This document shows positions 24,969 through 37,797 of a stretch of 64,000 nt of DNA, piece by piece (within the stretch, counting starts at the first letter, position 1; the number at the start of each line of letters is the position of its first letter). The stretch is from Glossina fuscipes (Eukaryota > Arthropoda > Insecta > Diptera > Glossinidae). A model generated the notes under the pieces. That model ran no database searches. It saw only the letters and a program-made list of their open reading frames with translations, and was not told the origin of the DNA. The stretch spans positions 5,909,675 through 5,973,674 of the forward strand of contig NW_023998455.1 in assembly GCF_014805625.2 (NCBI RefSeq), given 5' to 3'. The position numbers were made by a program, and so were the translations under genes.

Positions 24969-25173
24969 TTCTTATCCGAATTTCTGCAAAGATACGAGCA
25001 ATGTATTTTTAGATAATTTCGATCTAGAATTTAGCATAAGTAGCCCCAGTTTAATGCGTTCTTTTGACTCGGACACTTGTACTGAGATAAATGAGCAAGA
25101 GTTTGATTCATTAACTGAAATGAGCATATCACCTCTAGAAACTGTTATTAGAAGAATAAACGTAGTTACTTAA
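24079..25173 (+). CDS. SDCCAG8: Terminal SDCCAG8 exon, second (+1) reading frame, isoform B end
   Basis: The terminal exon is open in two frames. Frame 0 (isoform A) stops at 24966-24968. The +1 frame is open from the acceptor at 24079 to the stop at 25171-25173 (364 aa) and is the frame reached from the alternative exon 22746-23073, giving about 1072 aa in total. Within the overlap the +1 product is Thr/Asn/Gln/Met-rich and may be only a by-product of frame 0 composition. The last 68 codons, beyond the frame 0 stop, look like ordinary protein: short motifs are NSYPNFCKDTSNVF, DNFDLEFSISSPSLM, and DSLTEMSISPLETVIRR. The alternative explanations are a sequencing frameshift near 24,960 or a missed small intron. 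Confidence 0.5.
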   Translation, partial: CLSPTNQTHLTQPISREQLPMTTSNPVIPIVMSPSLERQPLTIVSQMLSPTIISPNMIQHQHRHTITNHNSTTTMTKMSKTLAKEKRSNSSQSSTHSKTQTPAIEIQTQTTLVPPEKPQKMLLIDSLTTIQTTMPTMNTINNNTMQQAMMVPTTSLNNTETKDTIPGSIKQTMSTEKVTTRPRAINMKRQTREEKQRQLQNSKTKIPTLLPALLRNQSQPKSQQRLPHKNRPHLMSRQAKQANRRQMLQEEVANPTKAELNRVRAVALWGQEVPQEQEPQENPLCHNSLPRQPAKSNSYPNFCKDTSNVFLDNFDLEFSISSPSLMRSFDSDTCTEINEQEFDSLTEMSISPLETVIRRINVVT

Positions 25174-25461
25174 GAGGATATGAAGTTAAATTAATAATTT
25201 AGTTCAAATTTTGTTCTTTATGTAAATACAACAAAAACTTCTTACGCATCTAATTATGTGAATCATTTCGTTTTGTTGTTGTTTTTTTTCCTCATTCATT
25301 ATGGAGAAAGAAGGAATCGCTCTTCTTTTATACTGCAATTTCTAAATGTAAGTATAGACGGAGCAAGAGCAAGCGGAGCCATTGATCGCTTGCGTAAATC
25401 ATACGCGATCATCATCATCATCATCTAACTGAGTGACATCGACTCTCTCCTATAATGCATA

Positions 25462-25467
25462 AATAAA
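25462..25467 (+). promoter_or_regulatory. Candidate polyadenylation signal for SDCCAG8
   Basis: An AATAAA hexamer lies 289 nt past the isoform B stop and 494 nt past the isoform A stop. It would close both 3' ends. Other AATAAA copies occur in this AT-rich DNA, so the assignment is an inference. Confidence 0.35.
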
Positions 25468-28400
25468 AATAACTTTGTTGCAAGCAACTAATTTATGCAA
25501 ATTAAATGCATTATATGAGTCAAACCTCAAGGACGTGCGACAAAAGTAAATATGAAAACAAAAATCAATTATCAAAATATATGATGAATCTGTTCACTGT
25601 CACATTTTAGTCATTCGCTTTAAATCATTTGCCTTTGTTCATTTCACGCCTTATGCACTTAACTTCCTTTCCGATCGCTTAATAGCTTAATAGCTATGGC
25701 AAATTTACTTTATTGTTTAAAATTTATTTTATTGTTTAAAATTGACATAACTTTTTAAATTGATTTTTAATTGCACTTCTATTTCATTATTATTACTATG
25801 CTTTTCATATTCAGGAGAACTTTCGCATTCTTTCTCATTTTGTGCGCAATGAGTGTGAAACATGGCGAGATTGGTTAAATGAATCCAAAAAAAAGGTTTC
25901 CTTTTTTAAAAATTCATTATAAAACGCAATTAATAGAGTGCTCAGTCGTTGGTATAAGGCAAGTGATCAATGGGTGCAGAGAAAAATGGAATGGGAAAGC
26001 GTTTCGTACATTAATTTTCTAATCTTTAAAGCAAAATTCCTTCTGACCTTTCTAAATTCTTGTGAAATTTTCTAAATTCCTTGTATAAGTAAAAATTTCG
26101 TCAAGGTCGTCTCGGAAGCACTTCAAAGCTCGCATTCAGTCTTCATAACAAGATCGTTTACCTTTTTACAATTTACCGTCCCATGCTTTTAATGCATTTA
26201 GAAATACTAAGTATATTACACGCACATATAATTCTACTCTTTGACAAACTCTACTACCTTAACATTTTTTCTCTCTTCCCATTGAATTTAATTGATATTG
26301 AAAGTTCATTTATTGCAGATACTTACGAATAGTATTGATCTCAATGTCAATTAAAGATCTTTTACTCCTCTCTCTCTCTCACTCTTTTGAATTTTATTGA
26401 AAGAGATCGCTTACTCTCTTAGGTCAATTAATGTTGTGGAAAGGAAGTAATCTAAGTAAAGTAAAAAAGAATGATTAAAATAGTGGTTGCTCTCGTTTGT
26501 TTTACTAATCGTACAAGAAGAAAGAAGAGAATTTTTATTAAAGGATATGAAAGGAAATTCTTTTCATATTCACAGATGTAGGGAATTAGATTGCTTTTCT
26601 TTCTATTATATATGTACGTTCAACTCGAATTTCACTCTAAAATACGTACATTTTGTTTGCGTCTAAGTGAAGGTATATTTCCTAAGATTTCCCATTTGTC
26701 TACAACTTTTTGAGGGATCTCTTAGAAGAAATTCTGTTTCTAGAAGTGATTTACATCAATGTCAGATCTCTGCATTCGTTCGTCAAGAGTCCTTTCCCGA
26801 AAACGCACCATTGATTCGTTCGTTTAGAGGTCTGAGAAGGTCACAACTCGCACAACACTCTTGCTCTTCTTGCAGGTTAACCTTATTATTCTGAGCAATA
26901 TCAACGAGATGTCCTTTATGTACTGTATGTTTGTCACACGCAAATGTCAAACTGATCTGGTGACGTCTAATCATAAATTTGGGAACTTCGAAAAATTTCA
27001 CATACTTGAGCACATCACTAAGCACTTTTGTTATGAAATGCAGAGAAAAGCGCATTTTTAAAAACTAAAGGAGAACATAAAAGAGGAATCAGGTAAGTAC
27101 ATTCTATTATAGAAATAAATAGTTCAAATAAAACGTAAAAATTGGAATCAAACTAACTTAACAAATCGTGAAGCGGACTCTGCAGCAATAGTCGTTTGGC
27201 CTCGTTTCCCAATCTTGCATTTAATAAAACGAAAGAGAAGTCGAAAAGTATTTTTGCATGCTTATGATATGCTTGTGTTTGTATTCTAAAAACTATTCTC
27301 TCTCTCCGTATCATTCATTTAATAATGCGAAAGTTGGAATTTAAAGTAAACTCTCCTAACCAGTCAAACTAACGAGTGGAAACTCTATTGTTAATACTTC
27401 TCTTCGTTAGACGCTATATAATTGTAAGTGAGGAGAGAATTTACTCTCTTACTTGATTCAAGCAATTGATGTTTATCTCTTGTTAAGCAATCTCTGATCA
27501 TTATTTGATTAAATTAATTGTGGCAGAGTTGCCATTCCGCAAATTTGGGTAAGAAAGGCAGATGCTATAAGACCCATCTTTGCGCAGAAAATAGAACAAA
27601 TATGAAGCGAATATCTCTCGATGTATCTTAGCGGCCGCAACCGGTCATTTATGCGATATTTTTCGACCAGAGTAAAGTTCTGCGTCCTGTGGGATTTAAA
27701 AATGCGAAAAATGGAAATTTCAATATAATTTCATTGGTCATGCTACACCATTTTCACTTGTAAAAAACAAACGAAAAATTTTAATTTGTAAGTTAAAAAT
27801 AAGGTAACTGCTTGGGAAATCAGATTTCTCGATTCCCAATCTGAAAGGAAGATGATTAAAAAGAAATTATGGAAAGTCAAAAATCATTTTCAGTTGTCGT
27901 TCGTAATGAGCCATTTAGGGGCTTTATGCTCTTTATCTAGGATATATAAAAACGGAAAGTTTAACCCTTAACATCCGGACTCAATAATTCGTTACATCCT
28001 TTATCTCATACACATTTGAGGTTCTAGCATACCCAAACTGGCAAATGAAGCACACTTTTCTATCTCCTATGCCCTTTTTTTTTAAATTGATAGAAATACC
28101 TTTTAAACGAATTAGAAAAATGTGAATGTTTTCTCTTCAGAAATATTTTAAAGCAATTTTGAGAAATTATACATTTACATACAAACAAGAGGCATATAAA
28201 CAAGAACAGATTTTAAGAAAATATCAAAGCTTAACTTATTTGTTTAAGCTTAATTTTAAACTCGATATCCTCCTTAATTGCAGGACTAATCTCTTTCTCA
28301 AACTTATGCTCGAATTATGTTAAGAGGCCAAAATTTGCTAAAAAATACCTCTGAAAATGACTCTAATTTCCTCTTTTTGCTTACTTTTATATAGATTGCT

Positions 28401-31400
28401 AAGGCAACAGGAAAATGGACTTTTTTTGCTATGATCAACTTTCTTCAACATTTTGATTTGCAAGTGTTTGTTAAGAGGACCTTTCTCGCGAAAGGACTAT
28501 TTTAGTTCTCTCTTATCGTTGCAAAGGTATCTTCGTATAGACTCAAGTAGTCTTTTCTGATTTGAAAGCATTTAGCTTTTCGAATTTATGCACCTTTATG
28601 GATATACGAAGTTCTATTGACTATCTAAGAAATGTGCGGTAGCGCGTTTCTGCAGCTAAACATGTGTTTGCTAATTGCTAATCGCCTTCCTCCGTGATCG
28701 TTTCATTTCGAGAAGAGCCTCTTGTTTTTTAAGTTGGGAAATGCATTTCAAATAGTTTTTCACTTACATCAGCCGAAAGAATTAATAAAAACTGCAGGGC
28801 AGGCTCTCCGCATTCAATTCGCTATCAATAAATTTATTAAAAAAAGAAATAAAAAAATGTTAATCAATTTTTATATTGCTATCACGTTTGTCTTGTATGC
28901 TATGAAGGCAAGAGGAACAATATGCAAAAATAAAGTTCGCTTCGCTTTGGGAGAATTTTGAATACCTGCCAATTCTAATGCAACAGGAAAACGAGTTCAA
29001 ATAAATTCCGATTTCTTTTTTTTTTTTTTGCTTTAAGACATTAGGACGCCTGCTTTTAATCTTTCTTGAGAAAACATTTCATGTTTATAAATTTTAGATT
29101 TTTATTTCAATTTTCTATGACAGCAATAACGCACTAACACTAATTTGGCGATCTATGACAAGATCTAATTAAAAAATCTCTTTTGAGGAGACGTAACAAA
29201 TCCAATGCCGTTATGTATTTTCTGAAAATTTTGAAATCCGATTCTTCCATGCAATTCTCTAAGCAAAACATATCGTCACTATTGCATTTTAATTTCTGGC
29301 GCAAATTATAGTGCATTGAAATTTATTAGAATCGAAGCAACAATCAGTTATTTTAAAGCGAGCAGTGAAACGACGTTGTAGAAAAAATTAAGCGCAGTGG
29401 GTTAAATCTTAAATATTTGTTTATAGTTTATGTAAATATTAAAATCTCATTTATATTTATTTAGTTTCTTGTTTTTGTTTTCTTAAATTTTCCTTAGTTC
29501 TCATATATATATATATATATATAGTGCACTTTATTTGTGCTAAATAATCCTTTCAAGTCATTTCGCTTAGTCGCACTATTTACTTATCGTCATCCATCAA
29601 TCACGAGTTCTAATTTAAATTTTTTATAATATAATGAACAAACAAAAAAAAAAAAAAGAAAAATGAATAAATAAATAAAATAAACATTTTAGTGGTGTAT
29701 ATACATACGACGTTTTAAGTAAAAAAAAAAAAAAAAAAAAAAAAAGATTTTTTGGAAATCACATATGAAAGATTAATATATCAAACTTTTGAAAACTTGA
29801 GATTGTTTGAATAAGAAATAAAGCTTTTGAAGAGAAGCACATTGTTGCGAGAGAAGGAAAGATTTGCTCAGATGTTATTGATGTTTCATATTCCAAATGG
29901 ATTCTACAGGTGGTAGAAAAGCACCAAAAATTTACGAATATGCAAACAATAACGATTACAAGAAGATACAGTGCAGAGAAAAATTTGAGTCCTAACAGAT
30001 ATAATAATAATTTGCAGAAAATAACTGTAAAAAAAATTCCATCTATCTAAGCCGAATCTTAGCTGCCCATATGTGTACTTAATAAATGCAAGATTTCGTG
30101 CTAATAGTGGAAGACATTATTTCCTAGTAGAAATATTCCTATTCCACTAAACGGAATCAGCGATTCGTTTCTTTAGGTGCTTACGAATAAAAGGAAATTC
30201 GATTGAAGTAACTTTACTTGACAGATTCGAATGCTTTAACGCATCACAAACAATTAAGAAAAGAGAGTCTTTATTCTCTAAATGACCCTAATTAGCACAT
30301 ATGCATATGCGAAGGAAGAATTTTGATATACATTTTTATTCCAACTCGACTAACATAACTAGTAGATCAGTTAAAAATATCCCATTAATCATCAGTCCTC
30401 ATTTATATTGACTGTCATGCATTAAAATTGAAATAATTATATGTTTGTAATGAAGAGAATGAATGTTATATAGAAAGCTTCGGTTTTTAAATTTCTATTA
30501 ACGTAACAGCACATAAATCTGTTAATAAAGCAATTCTCTCTTGCTCACTTATGCGCCACGAATTCTGTTAACTGTTTTCTAGTGAAGCGTACAAGCACAC
30601 ATATATGCGATATACCCTTCTGCTCTTAAGAAGACGATGTTAATTAATAGTCCGTTTGCTGCAGTATAGACAGTCAAAGCGAATAAGCGAGCTTCTGTTT
30701 GTTTACATTCATTCTCTTTGATTCAGTCGAATTCGTAAATTCGTACGCGAGCGAAGAAATAAAATATCTAAAACAGATAAAACAGAAAATGTTCGAAGAA
30801 AAAATAAAATTTGAAAGTATAATATACTTATTAATGTTTCAATAAAGATATTTGAAATAAAAAAAAAAAAAAATAAAGTTCAAATATTCGAATAAATAAA
30901 AGATGTAAAGAAGGAAGGGATGGAAAAAAAAATTTTTTTTTTTTAAATAACCATGTGATAAAAAATAAAGTTAAAGAAAAAAAAAGTTCAATTAAATCAT
31001 ATTTAAATTAGAGAAAATTATATAGGAAAGGAAAAGAAACATTTACCGAAAAATTGTATATCGTTGCACATGTAAGACATTATACATACTTGCCTACATA
31101 CACTTATAATATAAGAAAAGTCCGTGACAGTCAGTCAGTGCGATATGTATGCTGAATGTGTGAGCGTATGTATATGCAAGCACAATAATTTATGGATTTC
31201 TTAGATGTCCTTGCTGGCAATGTATAAAACAAAAGAGCGAAAGAGAGTACATTTCGTAACACTATCGCCAACTAGTAATAAGCAACAATAATAACTGAAA
31301 GACCGAAAAACGACAATAGAAGGAGAAACTTTCTACAAATTTTATGGGTAATAGTAATCAAAATAATACCAACAATAACAACAACAATAAAATGAATTCC

Positions 31401-31578
31401 AACAATATATAGTTACAATTACACAATTTGTTTACCACACATACCCTATAAATACAGCAATTAAGATCAAATGTTTGTACGTGCGTACAAGCGTACAACA
31501 CGTTGTAAACGTGAATGTGTATTATAGAAGATAGATTTTATTATTTGCTATTAAGCATAATTTCATTAAATTTAATTT

Positions 31579-31602
31579 AATTAACTCTTAGTAGAGTTAA
31601 TT
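31579..31602. repeat. Perfect short palindrome
   Basis: AATTAACTCT, TAGT, AGAGTTAATT: 10-bp arms around a 4-nt loop. There is no adjacent T run and no gene, so no function is assigned. Confidence 0.8.
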
Positions 31603-33999
31603 GTGCTTACTGGCAACATATCGTTCCATGTCACTGATTCACCCAATCAAACGTTTAAAATATGTTGCTTGTCTTTTGTCTTGTCTTTATGCAGCTAAGG
31701 AAGCGTATCATTCACATTTCTTATGGGTATAAGGCTTCAGTGAGTATATGCTACATAGCAACTTTTTCAAGATTAAAAATTCAAAGGCCGGTTAAAGATA
31801 AAACAGGGTGCACAGGAACCACAATTAGTAAAGACGTATATATATGTATATGACCGACTTTTACTTCCTCTAACTAATCAAGTTTGATCAACTTTTGGAA
31901 AACATCCGCACCACATAAAATACGTTGCTGTGATCACGTTCGGAAATCTCGCTAAATAATTTAGTCGGCAGTAGCGACGGACCGGCTGTTCAAAGAGTAG
32001 GACCGTGATCAATGCGACCATATGACTCCTACATCCTGGGAGTTCCAAGTTCAGACAAATAGTTTCAGTTCACAATCCCAAGCATAAAAGTGGTTCAGCA
32101 GTTTAACGCCTGAACCGCTTGGTCTAGGAATACAGGCTATGTATAATATAAATATTTTTACTTGTACGGATGATGCTACGACTTGCTTATTTTGCTGCAA
32201 AGTATGCAACATATGCCGCTTTATGTGCATGCATATGCGTGTAAATACTTGTTACAAAATTCCTTTGACGCGTAGTTATCCATAAGGAAAAAATTGATGA
32301 AATTACCTCAAACGGTTCAAATTGATACGATTTCAGATTTATTTTATATGTCTTGCAAAATTACCGCTACTTTTATCAAGCTTACATACCTAGCATTATT
32401 TATTTATGTATTCGAACTTTACTGCGACAGTGCTCGTAAAATGAAGATATTAAAGAAAGAAGAAGAAAAAAGAAAGAAACAGAAAAGATATTAATCTTGT
32501 ACATAACTTGTCCGGAATTATCATCAATTTTGTAAATGGAATCCATTAGTGAGAGCGTCTCTTTACTACTAGGTATATGGGCTTAAAATTCACCGAGTAT
32601 CCGCACTATATGTATATATATATTATTACATTCTCCTTGAATTAAACGTAATTGAATTAATTAATTGTCTTTGTTCGAAAAATTCTTTTATGCATTTAAT
32701 AACAAAAAAAAAAAAAAAAAAAAAGCGCACTCAAAATTCTATCTGGAAGATAGTTTTTACATTATTTGGCTGCCTTGTGATTTGGGTCGCAAGGTTATTT
32801 CACCGCAATGTATGCTGGTATTTTGTTTATATTGCCCCTGATGGTGCGGAGGCACTGAGCGAAAAAGTTCCACTCCGTTCTCTGTAAGTTTAGGAAGAAT
32901 GTAACAAAAATATCTTCACTTAAATAATTGCTTAGGCGGCCATTTCTTAGGCAATTGCTTCGTAGACATTCATTTCAATTAATCACAAATCTGCGATGTC
33001 CTTAGGCATTCAAAATATACAGAGCGTGTTAAAATTTATTCCCACTTCTTAAAAAAATAAACGAGTAACGATATTTTTTAATTTTATCTCTTTCGCACAC
33101 AAGGACTTTGTTCACGCGTGATAAACGTGCCCTTTGCTTCCTAGAAAGCAAGTCACATGCAAGCATATCTTTTTAAGGAAAAGATACTCAATTGTTGTTG
33201 GCAACATTTGTAGTCCGTAGAAAGTGTTAACTCTAAAGCAATGATACGAAGAAGAGGATACAACTGCCCACTACGAATATGAAAATCTCAAAATGGTTTT
33301 CTTTTATTTAGTCCTTGGTTGCTAATCTATAAGCTTGACTGATGACTTGTCTTTCCCCACATTTGTTTCTGACCCTCCTCGCGCTGCACGTGAAGAGGAC
33401 AAGCTTTTAATTTTTTTCTTATCATTACTTACTTAACTGAAATTGCTTAGTTTAAGAATTCGCTTCAAACATTTTCAAATTTTTTTTTTTATTTCGAACT
33501 TGATAAATAATTTTTTTGCAGTGTATAAAATTCAAGCTGTTCGCATTTCTTCCTTTCGAGTCTTCTTTCATATTTCATTAAGTGTTACTTGAGTACTTAA
33601 CATATAACAGTAGATTAAGAGTACAGCGTGATAATGAAAAGGTTGAGCGGGTACAACGGAACGGCTTATTTTAAGGTAAATCTATTCTACGTACAAGCTA
33701 ATGTGTACATTGTCTGCAGCCTTTCTTATATAATGCAGGACATAAGAGACTCTGCCACATGGGATTACATTTTAATGTGATCAGTGTTTTTTTTTTTTTC
33801 ACAACATTTTCGCTTAATAGGTTTTTCGATGTTAGCATTGAATCTCTCCTCCACACTGCCTGTAGTGCCTGTAACACGGAGCGATTTACGTTTATATGGA
33901 TGTATGTAAGAAGTAAGAAGGCTTAAGATTAGCTTACCAGTTAGTAGAACGATTGTCTCGGGGTTATCTTCCATCTCGACTTAAGTTTGCTTGTCACGT

Positions 34000-34440
34000 C
34001 TGTCTGCTTCCAGCTAACAGGTCGCAATTTTTTAAAGATTTTCATGGAATTTGATATATTGATACCATTTGGCCCCAGGAATAAACGCTATAGGAAATAA
34101 AATGAATCGGACAATTTTTGCGATGGCCTTGGAAAGGCCTTTACACGAAAAATATTTGCAATTTTTTAAATTTCGCGACAAATACCGCGCAAGAATAATA
34201 TTCTATTCTACTAAATTGATGTGAGAAATTTCCGTCGGATAAACAGGCATCCCATGTAAGCGACTTTTTCGAGAAAAAAAGTTCTAGTTGGAAATCTTTT
34301 ACGATCGAAATTGGCTCATAATAGTAATTTGAGATAGAAATGAACTGTACAAAATTTGGATCACATCGACCGATCTTTTGAATCTGATCCCATGCAAGAA
34401 CTTTCACGACAATTAAATTTTTATATAGCAACAAAGTCTA
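34000..34440. repeat. Degraded dispersed-repeat fragments upstream of globin copy A
   Basis: GTCACGTCTGTCTG at 34.0 kb and a stretch with ACAAAATTTGGATCACATCG followed by GATCTTTTGAATCTGATCCC near 34.35 kb resemble parts of the repeat family also seen near 37.1, 38.3, 41.2 and 47.0 kb. Confidence 0.35.
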
Positions 34441-35189
34441 ATTTTTGGTACTTTATGACCACATATATGAGAAAAGCAATAACATCTTTGAGAAGAACAT
34501 TAATGGTGCTAAACTTGGACCTTACATGGCAACAACATACTGGTCACTTTTATATTGTACGTGCGTCGGTCTGTAGCTACCCGCTTGTAATATTTTTATT
34601 TGTTTTGATATTTAAATATAAGTAATTTGGAAGCGATCGGTACAATAAAAGATAGACCTATCTCAAGTTCTTCCGAATATTGCATACATCCGCACAAACT
34701 TAATATACCGACGTACCATAATTGATGCGGGGCAGAAAAGACAAAAAAGTCATGGATTTCAACGGAAGTTTTTTTTTTTTTTTTTTTTTTGATAATGAGT
34801 GAGAGTCATATATGTGTGCGATAAAAGAGTCAAACAAAATTTCCAACAATTTGTGCCCCTTTTTCCATTTTACTTTTCTTGCCGATTTTTTTTTTTTTGC
34901 CTTTGGCTTTAGATGCTTTTTACATATTTTTTGGACGTTCATTAAGTGCCATTGTCATTATCGCTGATGCATTGCACCTTATGGTTGTTTATTTAGGCAA
35001 ATTTTTGGCTAAGAAACAATCCATTGTCTTTAAAATTTATGATTTAAAAAAAAAACTATATATATATGTATATATTTTGTAAACGTCTATGGAAATCGTT
35101 TATTCTTTTGTTTTTCATTTTAGAAATCCACTAAATAAATAAAATTTATATAAATATTCCCTGGAAAAAATTCTAAGCTTTATAGCACA

Positions 35190-35828
35190 ATGAACAGCGA
35201 TGAGGTCTACGAGATCAAGAGAACCTGGGAAATACCAGCGACCACACCCACTGAATCAGGTGTAGCGATTTTAATACGATTTTTTACCAAATATCCGTCC
35301 AATTTACAAAAGTTTTCAACATTTAAAGACATGACATTAGATGAATTGAAAGTGAGCTTAAAACAAACAAATAAATTAATAAATAAATAAATAAATATTT
35401 AATTATTTCAATGTTCTTCTTATTCTTCTTCTTCTTCTTTCTTATGCGTATTATTCTTTAGAATAATCCACGTTTTAAGGCCCATGCCAATAGAATTATG
35501 AAAGTATTTGATGACTCCATAAAAACGCTGGACGACAATTGTTCGCATCTAGAAGAAATATGGACCAAAATAGCTCAGTCACATTTCAATCGTCAAATTG
35601 AGAAACAATCTTTCAATGTAAGTAAACAATGACTTAAGAGAAGTAAATAATGATGATTTAAGAAAGTTACTTTTACCTAATTGGCAGGAGTTGAAGGAAG
35701 TCATTTTGGAAGTACTGGTGGCTGCCTGCAATTTGAATGATCAACAAACCGAAATTTGGTTGAAGCTATTGGATTTCGTATATGAGATCATATTCAAGAC
35801 TATAGATCAACTAGAGCAGGATGTATAA
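35190..35828 (+). CDS. glob1: Globin, insect glob1 type, copy A (three exons, complete)
   Basis: Exons 35190-35351, 35462-35617 and 35688-35828 encode 152 aa; all introns are in phase 0 with GT..AG borders. The protein is a classical three-over-three globin, an intracellular haem protein that binds oxygen in fat body and tracheal tissue in Drosophila. Visible landmarks are Trp13 (A12), Phe42 and Phe45 (CD1 and CD4, as in KFSTF), distal His62 (E7, FKAHANRI) and proximal His95 (F8, AQSHFNRQ). The N-terminus MNSDEVYEIKRTWEIP closely matches the glob1 start I know from Drosophila. A TTTTAG acceptor-like site at 35118-35123 may end a 5'UTR intron. Its paralogue lies 2 kb downstream in opposite orientation. 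No truncation or lost haem ligand is seen. Confidence 0.93.
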
Positions 35829-35891
35829 TGAAATGATAAGATTTATTAAATGGAATATTAAAGGAGCATTCACAGACCAATGGCAGTTTGC

Positions 35892-35897
35892 AATAAA
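35892..35897 (+). promoter_or_regulatory. Polyadenylation signal of globin copy A
   Basis: AATAAA lies 64 nt after the stop codon of the plus-strand globin, a usual distance for a short 3'UTR. Confidence 0.5.
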
Positions 35898-36465
35898 ATA
35901 TATAAATATTTCATTTCTTAAATAAGAACATCTTAAGATTTACGTTATATCATGTCCTTTATGTTAACTCCTCTTCTACCCATCAATATCGATGTATTAA
36001 TGTAGCAAATCGATGAGAAATTTGCGTTTCAAACCTTGAATACACAAAAAATAATAAAAAAAAAATAATAATCACAGAATATATATTTATCACCAATTAA
36101 CCCACCTTTTTATATTTTGATGTAGTTTTACCAAAAGCTTAAAAAATAAATACAAAATGAATAAAAATAAATTTTTTGTTATTTGTATAAAATATAAGAT
36201 AAAATAAATGAAAGGAAAAAAATTAAACAACAATAAAGCATTTTTATTATCATCTTTTAACTTAAGCCGATCAGGGTAAACAGCCGCTCAGAAGCTAGGG
36301 CTAAAGCCATCAGCTGCCATCTTACAAGAGCTAAAATGACTGGAGGTCCGAGCATAGCTTTTACCAGATATAAAACGTTTTGTTTTTCGTTTGTCTAGGA
36401 CGTAAGGCCGTCTGGCTAATGTGTTGAGAAAACTATTTTTAATCCTCGGATACTACTATCATGAT

Positions 36466-36667
36466 ATGGGCAGTCCGTCCCGTAATCTAAAAGTCTATTT
36501 TACTCGCGTGTGTCTTTGGCTCTACAATTTTGGAAATCTTATCAATGCGTCTGGCGTTCTGAAGTGTTCGTCAGACACTTGGTATCCGATACGCCAGATG
36601 GCCTTGCATTCACATAGAATATGACGAGACGTTTCGCTCGTCCCTCTATAAATCGAGGGAACAGGGC
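36466..36667 (-). pseudogene. Relic of a non-LTR retrotransposon ORF2 C-terminus
   Basis: The minus strand reads as the zinc-knuckle-like tail found at the end of the reverse transcriptase ORF of jockey/I-type elements: ETSRHILCECKAIWR, then a short stretch ending in RTPDALIRFPKL, then a stop. The block is less AT-rich than its surroundings. Only the last hundred or so residues are visible, and the frame is broken. It lies between the two globin genes. Family membership rests on the H-x-x-C-x-C pattern and its context and is moderately sure. Confidence 0.4.
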
Positions 36668-37721
36668 AAAAGTGTTTCTTAACCCCCAAAAAACCGGATT
36701 GTTAAATACCTTTTACCATGTCCCGCAAAGAGAAATTCTCTTCATTTATCTTTGCGATAAAATATTACAAATTATACTTTTAAAGGATTACTTCCCAGGT
36801 GAAGCCTTACATGTGAGATAACTCAAGAAATAGATCTACCTAGTCCAGGTATACCGCAATAAATTTATATATCAAATCAATGCTTCATAGGAACTCTTAC
36901 GACAAAGAGGACGGATTTTCAATAAACCGTCGCGGGAAGTTATCCATAATAGTAATTCGGACGTAGACGTTACCTTAGTAAATTTAGACTATGTAAGTTT
37001 ATTTTTGGCCCCCATTATCTTTTTCATGAAGTATTTATTACCCTTCATATGCCAAAAAAATCGATTTTTTAAGTTACTATGAAGACAGTTGATCCGCGAT
37101 TACAATTTGATGTTGAACTTAACTGCACCAAATTTGGACCAAATAGGTCTATTTGGAACAGGATATAATTTTTGATCTATTGTATTGCGTAACGTATTTA
37201 ACGACTTCCTTGCCTGACTGTAATGCTTTTAGTTGCTTTTCATAACACCATTTACATAGAGTGGATTCAATAAATGGACACATCCCAAGCAATGAGGAAA
37301 AATTGATGTTTAGTATATGAATATACTGTAATTTTTTTTTCAAAAAAAACATAAAGCTTGTCAGTCCAACGCTTAATAGCCACCAGAATAGATTTAGCTT
37401 TACTTGCAAATGGAAGCTCAATTTCGGGTCAGTGAAGACAGCCATATCACGGAAGAATGCAGCATTGCCAAGACTAATTAACAGATATCGGCGTAGACCT
37501 AAATAGCGATAACTTTTTGCACTTGTCCCGGTATTAATTGCTATCGCTTCTATAACAAATTCTTTTGTTTTTTATTATTATTTATTTTCAATTAATAAGC
37601 GAAAATTAATTTTGCATCGAATTTCAACCAAATGGATGATAAATTCACTTATTAACATTTTCGAAGAGTTCCTTCGCCAAATGAAAGGACAATAATTGTA
37701 TGTAGCATGTGTCGTAATTCT

Positions 37722-37727
37722 TTTATT
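37722..37727 (-). promoter_or_regulatory. Polyadenylation signal of globin copy B
   Basis: TTTATT on the plus strand is AATAAA on the minus strand, about 70 nt past the stop codon of the minus-strand globin, matching the spacing in copy A. Confidence 0.45.
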
Positions 37728-37797
37728 TTAATGCGCAAGCTTGCATTGTGTTCGCTAAATGCTGCTTAAATATTACATTTAATCACTTTTAATTCCT

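Larger units (their letters stand above)
25174..35189. other. Ten-kilobase stretch without a recognised gene
   Basis: Only short open frames occur, none with recognised family signatures. It includes several A-runs, a TA run at 29504-29522, a perfect 10-bp-arm palindrome at 31579-31602 and, at 33.9-34.4 kb, fragments of the dispersed repeat family (GTCTGTCTG-type motif). A 91-codon minus-strand frame at 26783-27055 has some Cys but no recognised pattern. Confidence 0.55.

Noticed and set aside
26783..27055. 91-codon minus-strand frame with several Cys
   Set aside because: No zinc-finger spacing or family motif; no splice context that supports an exon.
33931..33985. Possible tRNA-like sequence (AGTTAGTAGAACGATTGTCTC)
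   Set aside because: It has a D-arm-like stretch but no room for an anticodon arm and no convincing T arm; too weak to annotate.
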